Shown here: piece after piece, positions 10,066-20,549 of the stretch
Layout of the letters: every line of letters starts with the position of its first letter
Position numbering within the stretch: position 1 is the first letter of the stretch
NCBI RefSeq assembly: GCF_018131225.1
Contig: NZ_JAFCMM010000003.1
Location: 62,001-126,000, forward strand
Direction of reading: 5' to 3'
Length of the DNA: 64,000 nucleotides
Source of the DNA: Bradyrhizobium sp. U87765 SZCCT0048
Lineage (GTDB): Bacteria > Pseudomonadota > Alphaproteobacteria > Rhizobiales > Xanthobacteraceae
Notes under the pieces: generated by a model
Told to the model about the DNA's origin: nothing
Databases searched by the model: none
What the model saw: the letters and a program-made list of their open reading frames with translations, nothing else
Position numbers and translations under genes: made by a program

Positions 10066-11079
10066 ATGGATGATTTCAAAGCGATCATCGGCAAGGTGGC
10101 GACCGGCGCCACGCTGTCGCAGCAGGAAGCGGCCGTCGCCTTCGACCGGATGATGTCCGGCGAGGCGACGCCCTCACAGATGGGCGGCCTCCTGATGGCG
10201 CTGCGGGTTCGCGGCGAGACCGTCGACGAGATCACCGGCGCGGTCTCCGCGATGCGCGCCAAGATGCTGCGCGTCAAGGCTCCGCCGAATGCCGTCGACG
10301 TCGTCGGCACCGGCGGAGACGGCTCGGGCTCGGTCAACGTCTCGACCTGCGCCTCGTTCATCGTCGCCGGCACGGGCACGCCCGTCGCCAAGCACGGCAA
10401 CCGAGCGCTGTCGTCGAAGTCCGGCGCGGCCGATTGCCTTGCCGCGCTCGGCGTGCGCATCGACCTGACGCCCGACGATGTCGGCCGCTGTATCGCTGAA
10501 GCCGGCATCGGCTTCATGTTCGCGCCGACCCATCATCCGGCGACCAAGAACGTCAACCCGACGCGCACCGAACTCGCCACGCGCACCATCTTCAACCTGC
10601 TGGGACCGCTGTCGAACCCTGCCGGCGTCAAGCGCCAGCTGGTCGGCGTGTTCTCGCGCCATTGGGTGCAGCCGCTGGCGCAGGTGCTCAAGAACCTCGG
10701 CTCGGAAGCGGCCTGGGTGGTGCACGGCTCCGACGGCCTCGACGAAATCACCCTCACCGGTCCGACCTTCGTCGCCGCGCTCGAGAACGGCGAGATCCGC
10801 ACCTTCGAGATCACGCCTGAGGAGGTCGGCCTCACCCGTGTCGATCCCGCCGCGCTGAAGGGCGGCCAGGCCGAGGCCAATGCCGAGGCGCTGCAGGCGG
10901 TGCTCGACGGCAAGCCCGGCGCCTACCGCGATGTCGCGCTGCTCAATGCCGCGGCGACACTGGTGGTGGCCGGACGCGCCCCGACGCTGGCCGACGGCGT
11001 CGTGCTGGGCAAGCAGTCGCTCGACAGCGGTGCGGCGCTGCGCAAGCTCGAGCATCTCATCGCCGTTTCCAACGCGTGA
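10066..11079 (+). CDS. trpD: Anthranilate phosphoribosyltransferase
   Basis: A 337-residue enzyme transferring phosphoribose from PRPP to anthranilate in tryptophan synthesis. The PRPP-binding glycine-rich loop is DVVGTGGDGSGSVNVST, followed by VAKHGNRALSSKSGAADCL and the anthranilate-site sequence FMFAPTHHPATKNVNPTR. The stop overlaps a GTG of the trpC frame, so the two genes are translationally close. trpE and trpG are not in the window, so the tryptophan genes are only partly clustered here. Confidence 0.97.
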   Translation: MDDFKAIIGKVATGATLSQQEAAVAFDRMMSGEATPSQMGGLLMALRVRGETVDEITGAVSAMRAKMLRVKAPPNAVDVVGTGGDGSGSVNVSTCASFIVAGTGTPVAKHGNRALSSKSGAADCLAALGVRIDLTPDDVGRCIAEAGIGFMFAPTHHPATKNVNPTRTELATRTIFNLLGPLSNPAGVKRQLVGVFSRHWVQPLAQVLKNLGSEAAWVVHGSDGLDEITLTGPTFVAALENGEIRTFEITPEEVGLTRVDPAALKGGQAEANAEALQAVLDGKPGAYRDVALLNAAATLVVAGRAPTLADGVVLGKQSLDSGAALRKLEHLIAVSNA

Positions 11080-11087
11080 CGCCGCCG

Positions 11088-11906
11088 ATGTCCGACATCC
11101 TGACCAAGATCGAGACCTACAAGCGCGAAGAGATCGCCGCCGCCAGGCGCGCCCGGCCGCTCGCCGAGATCGAGGCCGCGGCCAGGGCCGCGCCTGCGCC
11201 ACGCGGCTTCGCTGACGCGATCCGCCGCAAGCTCGCGCGCGGCGACTATGCCCTGATCGCCGAGGTCAAGAAGGCTTCGCCCTCCAAGGGCCTGATCCGC
11301 CCCGACTTCGATCCGCCGGCGCTCGCCCGTGCCTACGAGGCCGGCGGCGCCGCCTGCCTGTCGGTGCTGACCGACACGCCCTCGTTCCAGGGCCATCTCG
11401 ACTTCATGGTGGCGGCACGCGCCGCGACACAGCTGCCGGTGCTGCGCAAGGACTTCATGTTCGACACCTACCAGGTGGTCGAGGCCCGCGCCCATGGCGC
11501 CGATTGCATCCTGATCATTCTCGCGGCGCTCGACGACGCGGCCGCGCGCGACATCGAGGACACGGCGCTCGCGCTCGGCATGGACGTGCTGCTCGAAGTC
11601 CACGACCGTGCCGAACTCGATCGCGCGCTGAAGCTGCGCTCCCCCTTGCTCGGCGTCAACAACCGCAACCTGCGCACCTTCGAGACGACGCTCGCGACCA
11701 GCGAGACGCTCGCCCCGCTGATTCCCGGCAACCGCATCGCCGTCGGCGAGAGCGGCATCTTCACGCCCGCGGACCTGTCGCGTCTCGCCCGTGTCGGCAT
11801 GGAGGCCTTCCTGGTCGGCGAGAGCCTGATGCGCCAGGACGACGTCACCGCGGCGACGCGCACCCTGCTCGCGCGCGACGGCGCGGCGCACGCCGCCGCG
11901 CACTGA
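11088..11906 (+). CDS. trpC: Indole-3-glycerol-phosphate synthase
   Basis: A 272-residue TIM-barrel enzyme that closes the ring of the carboxyphenylamino deoxyribulose phosphate in tryptophan synthesis. Motifs are MSDILTKIETYKREEI at the start, IAEVKKASPSKGLIRPDF (catalytic Lys), VLRKDFMFDTYQVVEA (general-acid Lys), GVNNRNLRTF and VGESGIFTP. The start ATG 11088 gives the family N-terminus; an alternative GTG at 11076 overlaps the trpD stop. moaC follows after 12 bases. Confidence 0.96.
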   Translation: MSDILTKIETYKREEIAAARRARPLAEIEAAARAAPAPRGFADAIRRKLARGDYALIAEVKKASPSKGLIRPDFDPPALARAYEAGGAACLSVLTDTPSFQGHLDFMVAARAATQLPVLRKDFMFDTYQVVEARAHGADCILIILAALDDAAARDIEDTALALGMDVLLEVHDRAELDRALKLRSPLLGVNNRNLRTFETTLATSETLAPLIPGNRIAVGESGIFTPADLSRLARVGMEAFLVGESLMRQDDVTAATRTLLARDGAAHAAAH

Positions 11907-11918
11907 CGGTCCGCACCG

Positions 11919-12416
11919 ATGGCGACGCCGCCCAAATCCACCCTCACCCACATCGACGCCAGGGGCGAGGCGCGCATGGTCGACGTCTCGGACAAGCCGG
12001 CGACCGAGCGTCTCGCGGTTGCCGAGGGCTGCGTCGTGATGTCGGAGGCGACGCTCGATCTGGTGATGTCCGGCCAGGCGAAGAAAGGCGACGTGCTCGG
12101 CACCGCCCGCATCGCTGGCATCATGGCCGCCAAGCGCACATCGGAGTTGATTCCGCTGTGCCATCCGCTGGCGCTGTCCAAGGTGACGGTGGACATCGAA
12201 CCCGACGCCGCGCTGCCCGGCTGCCGCGTCACCGCGACGGTGAAGGTCACCGGCCCGACCGGCGTCGAGATGGAGGCGCTGACCGCGGTTTCGGTTGCCT
12301 GCCTGACGATCTATGACATGATCAAGGCGGTCGAGCGGGGCGCGCGGATCGACGCCATCCGCTTGATCGAAAAGCAGGGCGGCAAGTCCGGGCATTACAA
12401 ATCTGGCCACGACTAG
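11919..12416 (+). CDS. moaC: Cyclic pyranopterin monophosphate synthase MoaC
   Basis: A 165-residue enzyme of molybdenum-cofactor synthesis acting after MoaA to form the cyclic pyranopterin. Conserved stretches are LTHIDARGEARMVDVSDKPAT, GDVLGTARIAGIMAAKRTSEL, IPLCHPLALS and GPTGVEMEALTAVSVACL, ending YDMIKAVERGARIDAIRLIEKQGGKSG. The last ten residues (KSGHYKSGHD) are part of an in-frame 15-bp repeat that continues past the TAG stop, described separately. The gene sits between trpC and moeA in one transcription direction. Confidence 0.96.
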   Translation: MATPPKSTLTHIDARGEARMVDVSDKPATERLAVAEGCVVMSEATLDLVMSGQAKKGDVLGTARIAGIMAAKRTSELIPLCHPLALSKVTVDIEPDAALPGCRVTATVKVTGPTGVEMEALTAVSVACLTIYDMIKAVERGARIDAIRLIEKQGGKSGHYKSGHD

Positions 12417-12458
12417 TTTGGTCACGACTAGTTTGGTCACGACGAGTTCGGCCACGAT
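12384..12458 (+). repeat. Five-copy 15-bp in-frame tandem repeat spanning the moaC stop
   Basis: Units start at 12384, 12399, 12414, 12429 and 12444. Read in the moaC frame they encode KSGHY, KSGHD, stop-FGHD, stop-FGHD and EFGHD, then PFSRT and a TGA at 12474-12476. The first codon of units three and four is TAG and of unit five GAG. The copies at 12414-12443 are identical. The pattern suggests recent slippage. Confidence 0.85.
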
Positions 12459-12560
12459 CCGTTCAGCCGGACCTGATCCGCGCCGGACCCGAAACTGGCG
12501 CGCCCGCAGCCCGATCAGATCGGCGGCAGTGGTCGCCTCACCCACGAGGGAGATGGAACG

Positions 12561-13772
12561 ATGGCGCTGATGCCGGTTGCGGACGCGCTCGCGGCGGTGG
12601 TGTCCGGTGTCGAGCCGCTGCCCGAGGAAACCGTCACGCTCGACGACGCCTATCACCGCGTGCTGGCGCGCGATGTCGTCGCGCTGCGCACCCAGCCGCC
12701 GGCTGCGATGTCGGCCATGGACGGCTACGCCGTGCGCGCGGCCGATGCCGCGAGCGTGCCGGCGCGCCTGACCGTGACGGGCGAGATCGCCGCCGGACGG
12801 CCGTTCGCAGGTCGGTTGGGTCCGGGCGAGGCGCTGCGCATCTTCACCGGCGGCGTGGTGCCCGATGGGGCCGACGCCATCGTCATCCAGGAAGACACCG
12901 CACGCGACGGCGACACCGTCACCGTCCAGGAGGCTGCGGTGGCCGGCCGCCACATCCGCCCGGCGGGCGTCGACTTTCGCGAAGGCGACGTGCTGCTGCG
13001 CGCCGGGACCCGCCTCACCGACCGCGCCCTGTCGCTGGCGGCTTCCATGAACCACACCGCGCTGCCGGTGCGCCGCCGGCCGAAGGTCGCGCTGGTGGCG
13101 ACCGGCGACGAACTGGTGATGCCCGGCGGCCAGCCCGGCCCCGGCCAGATCGTCTACTCCAACGGTTATGCGCTGCGCGCCCTGGTCCGCGCCGAAGGCG
13201 CCGACGTCCTCGACCTCGGCGTCGTCGGCGACACGATGGAGGCGACCCGCGCGGCGATCCGGCAGGCCCGTGACAGCGGCGCCGACGTGCTCGTCACCAC
13301 CGGCGGCGCCTCGGTCGGCGACCATGACGTGGTCAAGCGCGCGCTCGACGCCGAAGGCGTCGACATCGCGTTCTGGAAGATCGCGCTGCGCCCCGGCAAG
13401 CCGATGATGCACGGCCGGCTCGGCGGCATGCGCCTGCTCGGCCTGCCCGGAAACCCGGTGTCGTCCTATGTCTGCGGCTTCCTGTTCGTCGCGCCGCTGC
13501 TGCGCGCCCTCGCCGGCCGCAGCGAGTTGCACACGCCGCTGGAACCGGCAGTGCTCGGTTCCGACCTGCCGGCCAACGACCAGCGCCAGGATTACCTGCG
13601 CGCCCGCCTCGAACTGCGCGCCGATGGCCCTCCCGTGGCCACGGCGGTGCGCCAACAGGATAGTTCGCTCCTCGGCCACCTCGCGGCCGCCGGCGCCCTG
13701 ATCGTGCGCCCGCCGTTCGCGCAAGCCGCCCCGGCGGGCTCGGCGTGCGTCATCCTTAAGCTTCCCCTCTAG
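12561..13772 (+). CDS. moeA: Molybdopterin molybdotransferase MoeA
   Basis: A 403-residue enzyme that inserts molybdate into adenylylated molybdopterin. It begins MALMPVADALAAVVSGVEPL; the conserved PPAAMSAMDGYAVRA and FTGGVVPDGADAIVIQED lie in the N-terminal half. The MoCF-binding domain has VALVATGDELV, TTGGASVGDHDVVKRAL and the GKPMMHGRLGGMRLLGLPGNP segment. The C-terminal domain IV ends PAGSACVILKLPL. Full length for the family. A ribosome-binding GAGGGAGATGG lies just before the ATG. Confidence 0.97.
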   Translation: MALMPVADALAAVVSGVEPLPEETVTLDDAYHRVLARDVVALRTQPPAAMSAMDGYAVRAADAASVPARLTVTGEIAAGRPFAGRLGPGEALRIFTGGVVPDGADAIVIQEDTARDGDTVTVQEAAVAGRHIRPAGVDFREGDVLLRAGTRLTDRALSLAASMNHTALPVRRRPKVALVATGDELVMPGGQPGPGQIVYSNGYALRALVRAEGADVLDLGVVGDTMEATRAAIRQARDSGADVLVTTGGASVGDHDVVKRALDAEGVDIAFWKIALRPGKPMMHGRLGGMRLLGLPGNPVSSYVCGFLFVAPLLRALAGRSELHTPLEPAVLGSDLPANDQRQDYLRARLELRADGPPVATAVRQQDSSLLGHLAAAGALIVRPPFAQAAPAGSACVILKLPL

Positions 13773-13805
13773 GCCGCCGGTGTTTTGTTGACGTCAAATT
13801 AAGAG

Positions 13806-13833
13806 GTTGCGGAACACATATCGAACATATAGG
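13806..13833 (+). promoter_or_regulatory. lexA promoter with LexA operator (SOS box)
   Basis: GAAC-ACATATC-GAAC at 13812-13826 is an exact match to the alphaproteobacterial LexA operator (GTTC-N7-GTTC read on either strand). It fits between a -35-like GTTGCG (13806-13811) and a -10-like TATAGG (13828-13833), 16 bases apart, so bound LexA would block polymerase. It lies about 100 bases before the lexA start, as expected for autoregulation. Confidence 0.9.
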
Positions 13834-13924
13834 GTCCGTTCATGATTTGTTTCGAGCGAGTCCTTACCGCCCGAGACGTCTGACGGTCAGCGTTCGCAGC
13901 ACCGTATTTGGGGGATTGGTTAAG

Positions 13925-14623
13925 ATGCTCACGCGCAAACAGTATGAACTTCTCCGCTTCATCAATGAGCGGCTGAAGGAAGCCGGAGTACCGCCCTCGT
14001 TCGACGAGATGAAGGATGCGCTCGACCTGCGCTCCAAGTCGGGCATCCATCGCCTGATCACAGCGCTGGAAGAGCGCGGCTTCATCCGCCGCCTGCCGAA
14101 TCGGGCGCGCGCCATCGAAGTCATCAAGATGCCCGAGCAGGCCGCGTCCGGCGGCGGCGGGCGCCGCGGCTTCACCCCCAGCGTCATCGAGGGCAATCTC
14201 GGCCGCGTCGTGCGCACCGCTTCCGAAGATGAGGGCGGCCGTCCCGTCGCGATCCCGGTGATGGGCCGCATCGCGGCCGGCACCCCGATCGAGGCGCTGC
14301 AGACCCGCAGCCACACCATCAGCGTGCCGCCGGAAATGCTGGGCTCCGGTGAGCATTATGCCCTCGAGGTACGCGGCGACTCGATGGTCGAGGCCGGCAT
14401 TCTCGACGGCGACATGGCGCTGATCCAGCGCACCGAGAACGCCGACACCGGCGACATCGTCGTCGCCCTGATCGACGAGGAAGAAGCGACGCTGAAGCGT
14501 TTCCGCCGCCGCGGCGCGTCGATCGCGCTGGAGCCGGCGAACGCCGCCTACGAGGTGCGCATCCTGCCGCCCAACCGCGTGCGCATCCAGGGCAAGCTGA
14601 TCAGCCTCTACCGCCGCTACTGA
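13925..14623 (+). CDS. lexA: SOS regulator, LexA repressor
   Basis: A 232-residue repressor-protease. The N-terminal winged helix (residues 1-65) begins MLTRKQYELLRFINERLKEAG. The C-terminal S24 domain contains the self-cleavage bond A118-G119 in GRIAAGTPIEA, the nucleophile S153 in VRGDSMVEAGIL and the general base K191 in EATLKRF. All three are intact, so it should be cleaved on RecA activation. ATG 13925 is chosen since it gives the family N-terminus. A second LexA-controlled site is at 43434-43466. Confidence 0.98.
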   Translation: MLTRKQYELLRFINERLKEAGVPPSFDEMKDALDLRSKSGIHRLITALEERGFIRRLPNRARAIEVIKMPEQAASGGGGRRGFTPSVIEGNLGRVVRTASEDEGGRPVAIPVMGRIAAGTPIEALQTRSHTISVPPEMLGSGEHYALEVRGDSMVEAGILDGDMALIQRTENADTGDIVVALIDEEEATLKRFRRRGASIALEPANAAYEVRILPPNRVRIQGKLISLYRRY

Positions 14624-14645
14624 CACGCCCCGCGGTGGGCGCCGC

Positions 14646-16925
14646 TCAGTCGTCGCCCAGCCGGTCGGCCTCGACCGGCGTCGCATCGACCGGACCACGC
14701 CCGCTGCCGGCCGGGCTCAAGGCATCTTCGTCGCCGGGCATCGCCGGCGACCACGGCCGGTCCCGCCCCTTCGGCTTCTGGGCGTCGACGACAAAGATAC
14801 CGTCGACCCGCCGCAGCGCCATCGCGCCGAACCGCCTCACCCTTGCCTGATCGATAACCTGCGCCGCGCAGGACGGCGGCGGTCGGCCGCGCGTGATCAT
14901 CAGAATTGCTTTCGCACAATCGTCGGCCCAGCCATCGGGCCGGATCGACAGTGCCACCAGGGCGCCGTCGGGCAGGCCCGCGATACACCCCGTGACATCG
15001 CAGGACACGCCTTCGCCAAGCGAGCCGTCGGCCGGTGTGCGCGCGTCGCCATCCGCCGCCAGCCACTCCTTCAGCAGAAACGCGTCCTTGCCGAGCCGCA
15101 TCATATGCAGGCGGCCGTCCCTGCCCCGCACCGCGACGTTCTGCCCGTCGGACGACACCAGCACGTCGGGCTGCGGCGTCATCAGCGCCCACACCGTTGC
15201 CACAACGACCACCGCAAGACCGCTCCAGCGCAGCAGCGTGCGGCACATCGCCAGAACCAGCATGCCCGCGCTCGCCAGCAGCAGAGGCCCGGCGCCGAAC
15301 GCCGGCATGCGGCCGACCGCGCCGGGCAGCGCCGTCACCCACTGCGCCACGATCACCATCCAGGCGATGCCCGCGTCCATCAGCGACCAGAAGATGCCGT
15401 CGAGCCCAAACGGCATCGCGACGAGGCCAAGCAGGCCCGCCGGCATCACGAGGCCCGACACCACCGGCATGGCAGCGAGATTGGCGAGCACGCCATAGGG
15501 CGTGATGCGATGGAAGTGGAAGGCGGCATAGGGCGTCGTCGCAAGGCCCGCGACCAGCGAGGCGAGCAGCAGCACGACCGCCTCGCGGCCGCCCCACAGC
15601 GCGAGCCGCGCGACGCGGGAGTTGTCGGGCGTCGCGAACAGTCTGGGCATGCCGTGGGCGACGAGCGCGACGAGGCCGAGCGTCGCGGCGAACGACATCT
15701 GGAAGCTCGGATGCACCAAAGCTTCGGGCGCAATGACCAGCACCACCATTGCCGCGATCGCCAGCGTGCGAAACGTGATGGCGCGGCGATCGACCATGAT
15801 CGCGATCAGCACCACCGCGGTCATCAAAAAGGATCTCTGCGTGGCGACCTCCGATCCCGACAGCACGAGATAGAACGCCGCCCCCGCGAGCGCTGCGGCC
15901 GCCGCCCACTTCTTGATCGGATAACGCGTCGCAAGCGGCGGGATCAGCGCCAGCAGCGCCCGCACGATCGCGAACACCGCGCCGGCGACCACCGCCATGT
16001 GATAGCCCGAGATCGACAGCACGTGGCCGAGTCCCGAGATGAACATCGCGTCGTTGACCGGCGTCGTGATCGCGTCGCGCCGTCCGGTCAGCAGCGCGGT
16101 CGCGATGGCGCGGGAATCTCCGCTCAGGGTCGCGCGGATGCGCGCGTCGATCGCGTCGCGCATGCCCTGCAGTGCCGCCGCATAGCGCAGCCACAGCCCG
16201 CCGCCCTGCGGCGGCGCCTGCGCCACCGTGACCGCGCCCATCACGAAGCCGGACGCGCCGATGCCCTGGAAATACAGGTCGCGGGCGAAATCATAGGAGC
16301 CCGGCCGCAGCGGTGTGATCGGCGGCGACAGCCGCGCTTTCAATTCGACGAAACTGCCGACCGCCGGCCCCGTCCCCTTTCGCACCGACAGCCGCACTCG
16401 CGTGAGCGTCGGCTCATGGCGTGGCGTCTCCATCTCGGTCACGCGCAGCACGAAGCGGTCGGTGCGCTCGCGCACCTCATAGGTCTCGACGAAGCCCTTG
16501 AGGCTGACGGCCGATGTCGGCCGCGACAGCACCGGATGAGCGATGCGCGCGGTTTTCCAGGTGGCGGTAGCGAAGCCCGCGGCAAACGCCGCCAGCAGCA
16601 CCTGCGGCGCAAACGCCCGGGAGCGGCGCAGCAGCACGCCTGCGATGCCGGCCCCCATCGCAGCCATCGCCGCGATCCACAGCACCGGTTCGTGATCGGC
16701 CGAAAAATACAGCGCGATGCCGGCGCCGAACGCCACCGGCACCCATGGCAGCAGGCGGCCGGGTCCAGCCTCCGCCCGGACGAGCGCGACAAGCTGGCCG
16801 CCCCAAGCCGTCCAGTGCAGGGCGCCGGGCAGACCGCCAGCGGTCGCGACGGCAGGAACGGCCGGGCCCACCGGCACCGGCCAGACTTCCGCGCGGCTGC
16901 GTCCCCTGCCCCGTTGCGGCGCCAT
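14646..16925 (-). CDS. comEC: ComEC/Rec2 family competence (DNA uptake) membrane protein
   Basis: A protein of about 759 residues with many membrane segments. An N-terminal soluble region (ending near KARLSPPITPLRPGSYDFARD) resembles the DUF4131 domain, and the central Competence domain includes the diagnostic GLGHVLSISGYHMAVVAG. The C-terminal 180 residues do not show the zinc-ligand HxHxDH signature of the metallo-beta-lactamase domain found in many ComEC proteins. The predicted role is passage of single-stranded DNA through the inner membrane. It is convergent with lexA. The start could also be GTG at 16931. Confidence 0.88.
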   Translation of the reverse strand: MAPQRGRGRSRAEVWPVPVGPAVPAVATAGGLPGALHWTAWGGQLVALVRAEAGPGRLLPWVPVAFGAGIALYFSADHEPVLWIAAMAAMGAGIAGVLLRRSRAFAPQVLLAAFAAGFATATWKTARIAHPVLSRPTSAVSLKGFVETYEVRERTDRFVLRVTEMETPRHEPTLTRVRLSVRKGTGPAVGSFVELKARLSPPITPLRPGSYDFARDLYFQGIGASGFVMGAVTVAQAPPQGGGLWLRYAAALQGMRDAIDARIRATLSGDSRAIATALLTGRRDAITTPVNDAMFISGLGHVLSISGYHMAVVAGAVFAIVRALLALIPPLATRYPIKKWAAAAALAGAAFYLVLSGSEVATQRSFLMTAVVLIAIMVDRRAITFRTLAIAAMVVLVIAPEALVHPSFQMSFAATLGLVALVAHGMPRLFATPDNSRVARLALWGGREAVVLLLASLVAGLATTPYAAFHFHRITPYGVLANLAAMPVVSGLVMPAGLLGLVAMPFGLDGIFWSLMDAGIAWMVIVAQWVTALPGAVGRMPAFGAGPLLLASAGMLVLAMCRTLLRWSGLAVVVVATVWALMTPQPDVLVSSDGQNVAVRGRDGRLHMMRLGKDAFLLKEWLAADGDARTPADGSLGEGVSCDVTGCIAGLPDGALVALSIRPDGWADDCAKAILMITRGRPPPSCAAQVIDQARVRRFGAMALRRVDGIFVVDAQKPKGRDRPWSPAMPGDEDALSPAGSGRGPVDATPVEADRLGDD

Positions 16926-17033
16926 GATCACCGGCCCCCGATACGCTGGTCCGGGGGCGCATGCTACACAACCGCAGCGGGTGCGCCAGCCTTGTTCGCG
17001 CCTGAAGGCAGGCTGGCCCGAAGCGCGAGCGCC

Positions 17034-18713
<1,680 letters not shown>

Positions 18714-18976
18714 CGTATCCCTTTCAATCTCCGACCTATGTGCCAAATCGGCGGCCCCGCGCCAAGGGCTGAACCAGGGAGCCGTGCCGGCCAGCGCGGG
18801 CGGCCACCGCCGGGGCCGGGAACACGGCGCTTCGGCCGGCGGCGAGGCGCCCGGGAGCGGCGCGCCGCCATCCCCGGCCGCCGCCGGGACAACGGCCAAA
18901 CGCCCTGAGACAGCGGGGAATCGTTGTGGTACATGCGCCCCAAATCCCCGTGTTCCGAGACCAACCCAGCGCCGAA

Positions 18977-20407
18977 ATGACCGCACCCATCGTCACCCGC
19001 TTCGCCCCCTCGCCGACCGGCTTCCTGCACATCGGCGGCGCGCGCACCGCCCTGTTCAACTGGCTCTACGCGCGCGGACGTGGCGGCAAGATGCTGCTGC
19101 GAATCGAGGATACCGATCGCGAACGCTCCACCGAGCCGGCGATCGCGGCAATCCTCGACGGCCTCAAGTGGCTGGGCATCGAATGGGACGGCGACACCGT
19201 CTACCAGTTTGCCCGCGCGGCGCGGCACCGCGAGGTCGCCGAGCAGCTGCTGGCCAGCGGCAATGCGTATCGCTGCTACGCGACGACTGAAGAGCTCGCC
19301 GAGATGCGGGAGAAGGCGCGCGCCGAAGGCCGCGCCAAGCTCTACGACGGCCGCTGGCGCGACCGCGATCCCTCCGAGGCGCCCGCCGGCATGAAGCCGA
19401 CGATCCGCCTCAAGGCGCCGCTGTCCGGCGAGACCGTGATCGAGGACCAGGTCCAGGGCCGCGTCGTCTGGCAAAACGAGAACCTCGACGACCTGGTGCT
19501 GCTGCGCAGCGACGGCAACCCCACCTATATGCTGGCGGTGGTGGTGGACGACCACGACATGGGCGTCACGCATGTCATCCGCGGCGACGACCACCTCATC
19601 AACGCCGCGCGCCAGAAGCAGATCTACGATGCGCTGGGATGGGACACGCCGAGCATGTCGCACATCCCGCTGATCCATGGCCCGGACGGCTCCAAGCTGT
19701 CCAAGCGCCATGGCGCGCTGGGCGTCGATGCCTACCGGGCGATGGGCTACCTGCCGGCGGCGCTGCGCAACTACCTCGTGCGCCTTGGCTGGAGCCACGG
19801 CGACCAGGAGATTTTCTCGACGCAGGACATGATCGAGCTGTTCGACCTGCCGGCGATCGGCCGTTCGGCGGCACGCTTCGATTTCGCCAAGCTCGAAAAC
19901 CTCAATGGTTACTACATCCGCAACAGCGACGATCAAACGCTGCTGACCGCGTTCGAGGACGTGCTGGACTACGTGCCGGACGGCGCCGCCACCAAGGCCA
20001 AGCTCAACCAGGCGACCCGCGCCCAGCTGCTGCAGGCGATGCCCGGGCTCAAGGAGCGTGCCAAGACGCTGGTGGAACTGGTCGACAGCGCCGCCTTCCT
20101 GTTCGCGGAAAGGCCGCTGCCGCTCGAGCCGAAGGCCGCTGCGCTGCTGACGCCGGAGGCGCGGACGCTGCTGGGCGCATTGCGCGATGCTTTTGCAGCG
20201 GTCGCGCCGTGGACAGCGGAGGCCACGGAGGCCGCCGTGCGGACGTTCGCCGAGGCGCGCGGTCTGAAGCTCGGTGCCATCGCCCAGCCGCTGCGCGCCG
20301 CCCTGACCGGCCGGACAACCTCGCCGGGCATTTTCGACGTCCTGGCCGTGCTGGGACAGGCGGAGTGCCTGGAAAGACTGGCAGATCAGGCTCAACTTAA
20401 GGTGTAA
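18977..20407 (+). CDS. gltX: Glutamyl-tRNA synthetase
   Basis: A 476-residue class I synthetase charging tRNA-Glu. The HIGH motif is in RFAPSPTGFLHIGGARTALFNWL and KMSKS in GSKLSKRHGALGVD. The C-terminal helical anticodon-binding region follows (ARFDFAKLENLNGYYIRNSDD and onwards). The start ATG 18977 (MTAPIVTRFAPSPTG) is preferred; a GTG at 18926 would add 17 residues without family similarity. Divergent from glnS with 263 bases between start codons; gltA follows. Confidence 0.97.
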   Translation: MTAPIVTRFAPSPTGFLHIGGARTALFNWLYARGRGGKMLLRIEDTDRERSTEPAIAAILDGLKWLGIEWDGDTVYQFARAARHREVAEQLLASGNAYRCYATTEELAEMREKARAEGRAKLYDGRWRDRDPSEAPAGMKPTIRLKAPLSGETVIEDQVQGRVVWQNENLDDLVLLRSDGNPTYMLAVVVDDHDMGVTHVIRGDDHLINAARQKQIYDALGWDTPSMSHIPLIHGPDGSKLSKRHGALGVDAYRAMGYLPAALRNYLVRLGWSHGDQEIFSTQDMIELFDLPAIGRSAARFDFAKLENLNGYYIRNSDDQTLLTAFEDVLDYVPDGAATKAKLNQATRAQLLQAMPGLKERAKTLVELVDSAAFLFAERPLPLEPKAAALLTPEARTLLGALRDAFAAVAPWTAEATEAAVRTFAEARGLKLGAIAQPLRAALTGRTTSPGIFDVLAVLGQAECLERLADQAQLKV

Positions 20408-20549
20408 CGCAGCGCATTTGTCCGCATCTTGCGGTGCACACAGCAATAAGCTACCCATTCATCCCGGCAATATGGCCAGCTCGCCGTGCTCCGTTCTGAA
20501 GCCCCCGAGCTTGTCGCGTTTCTCACGATCACATCCGGGGACAATCACG

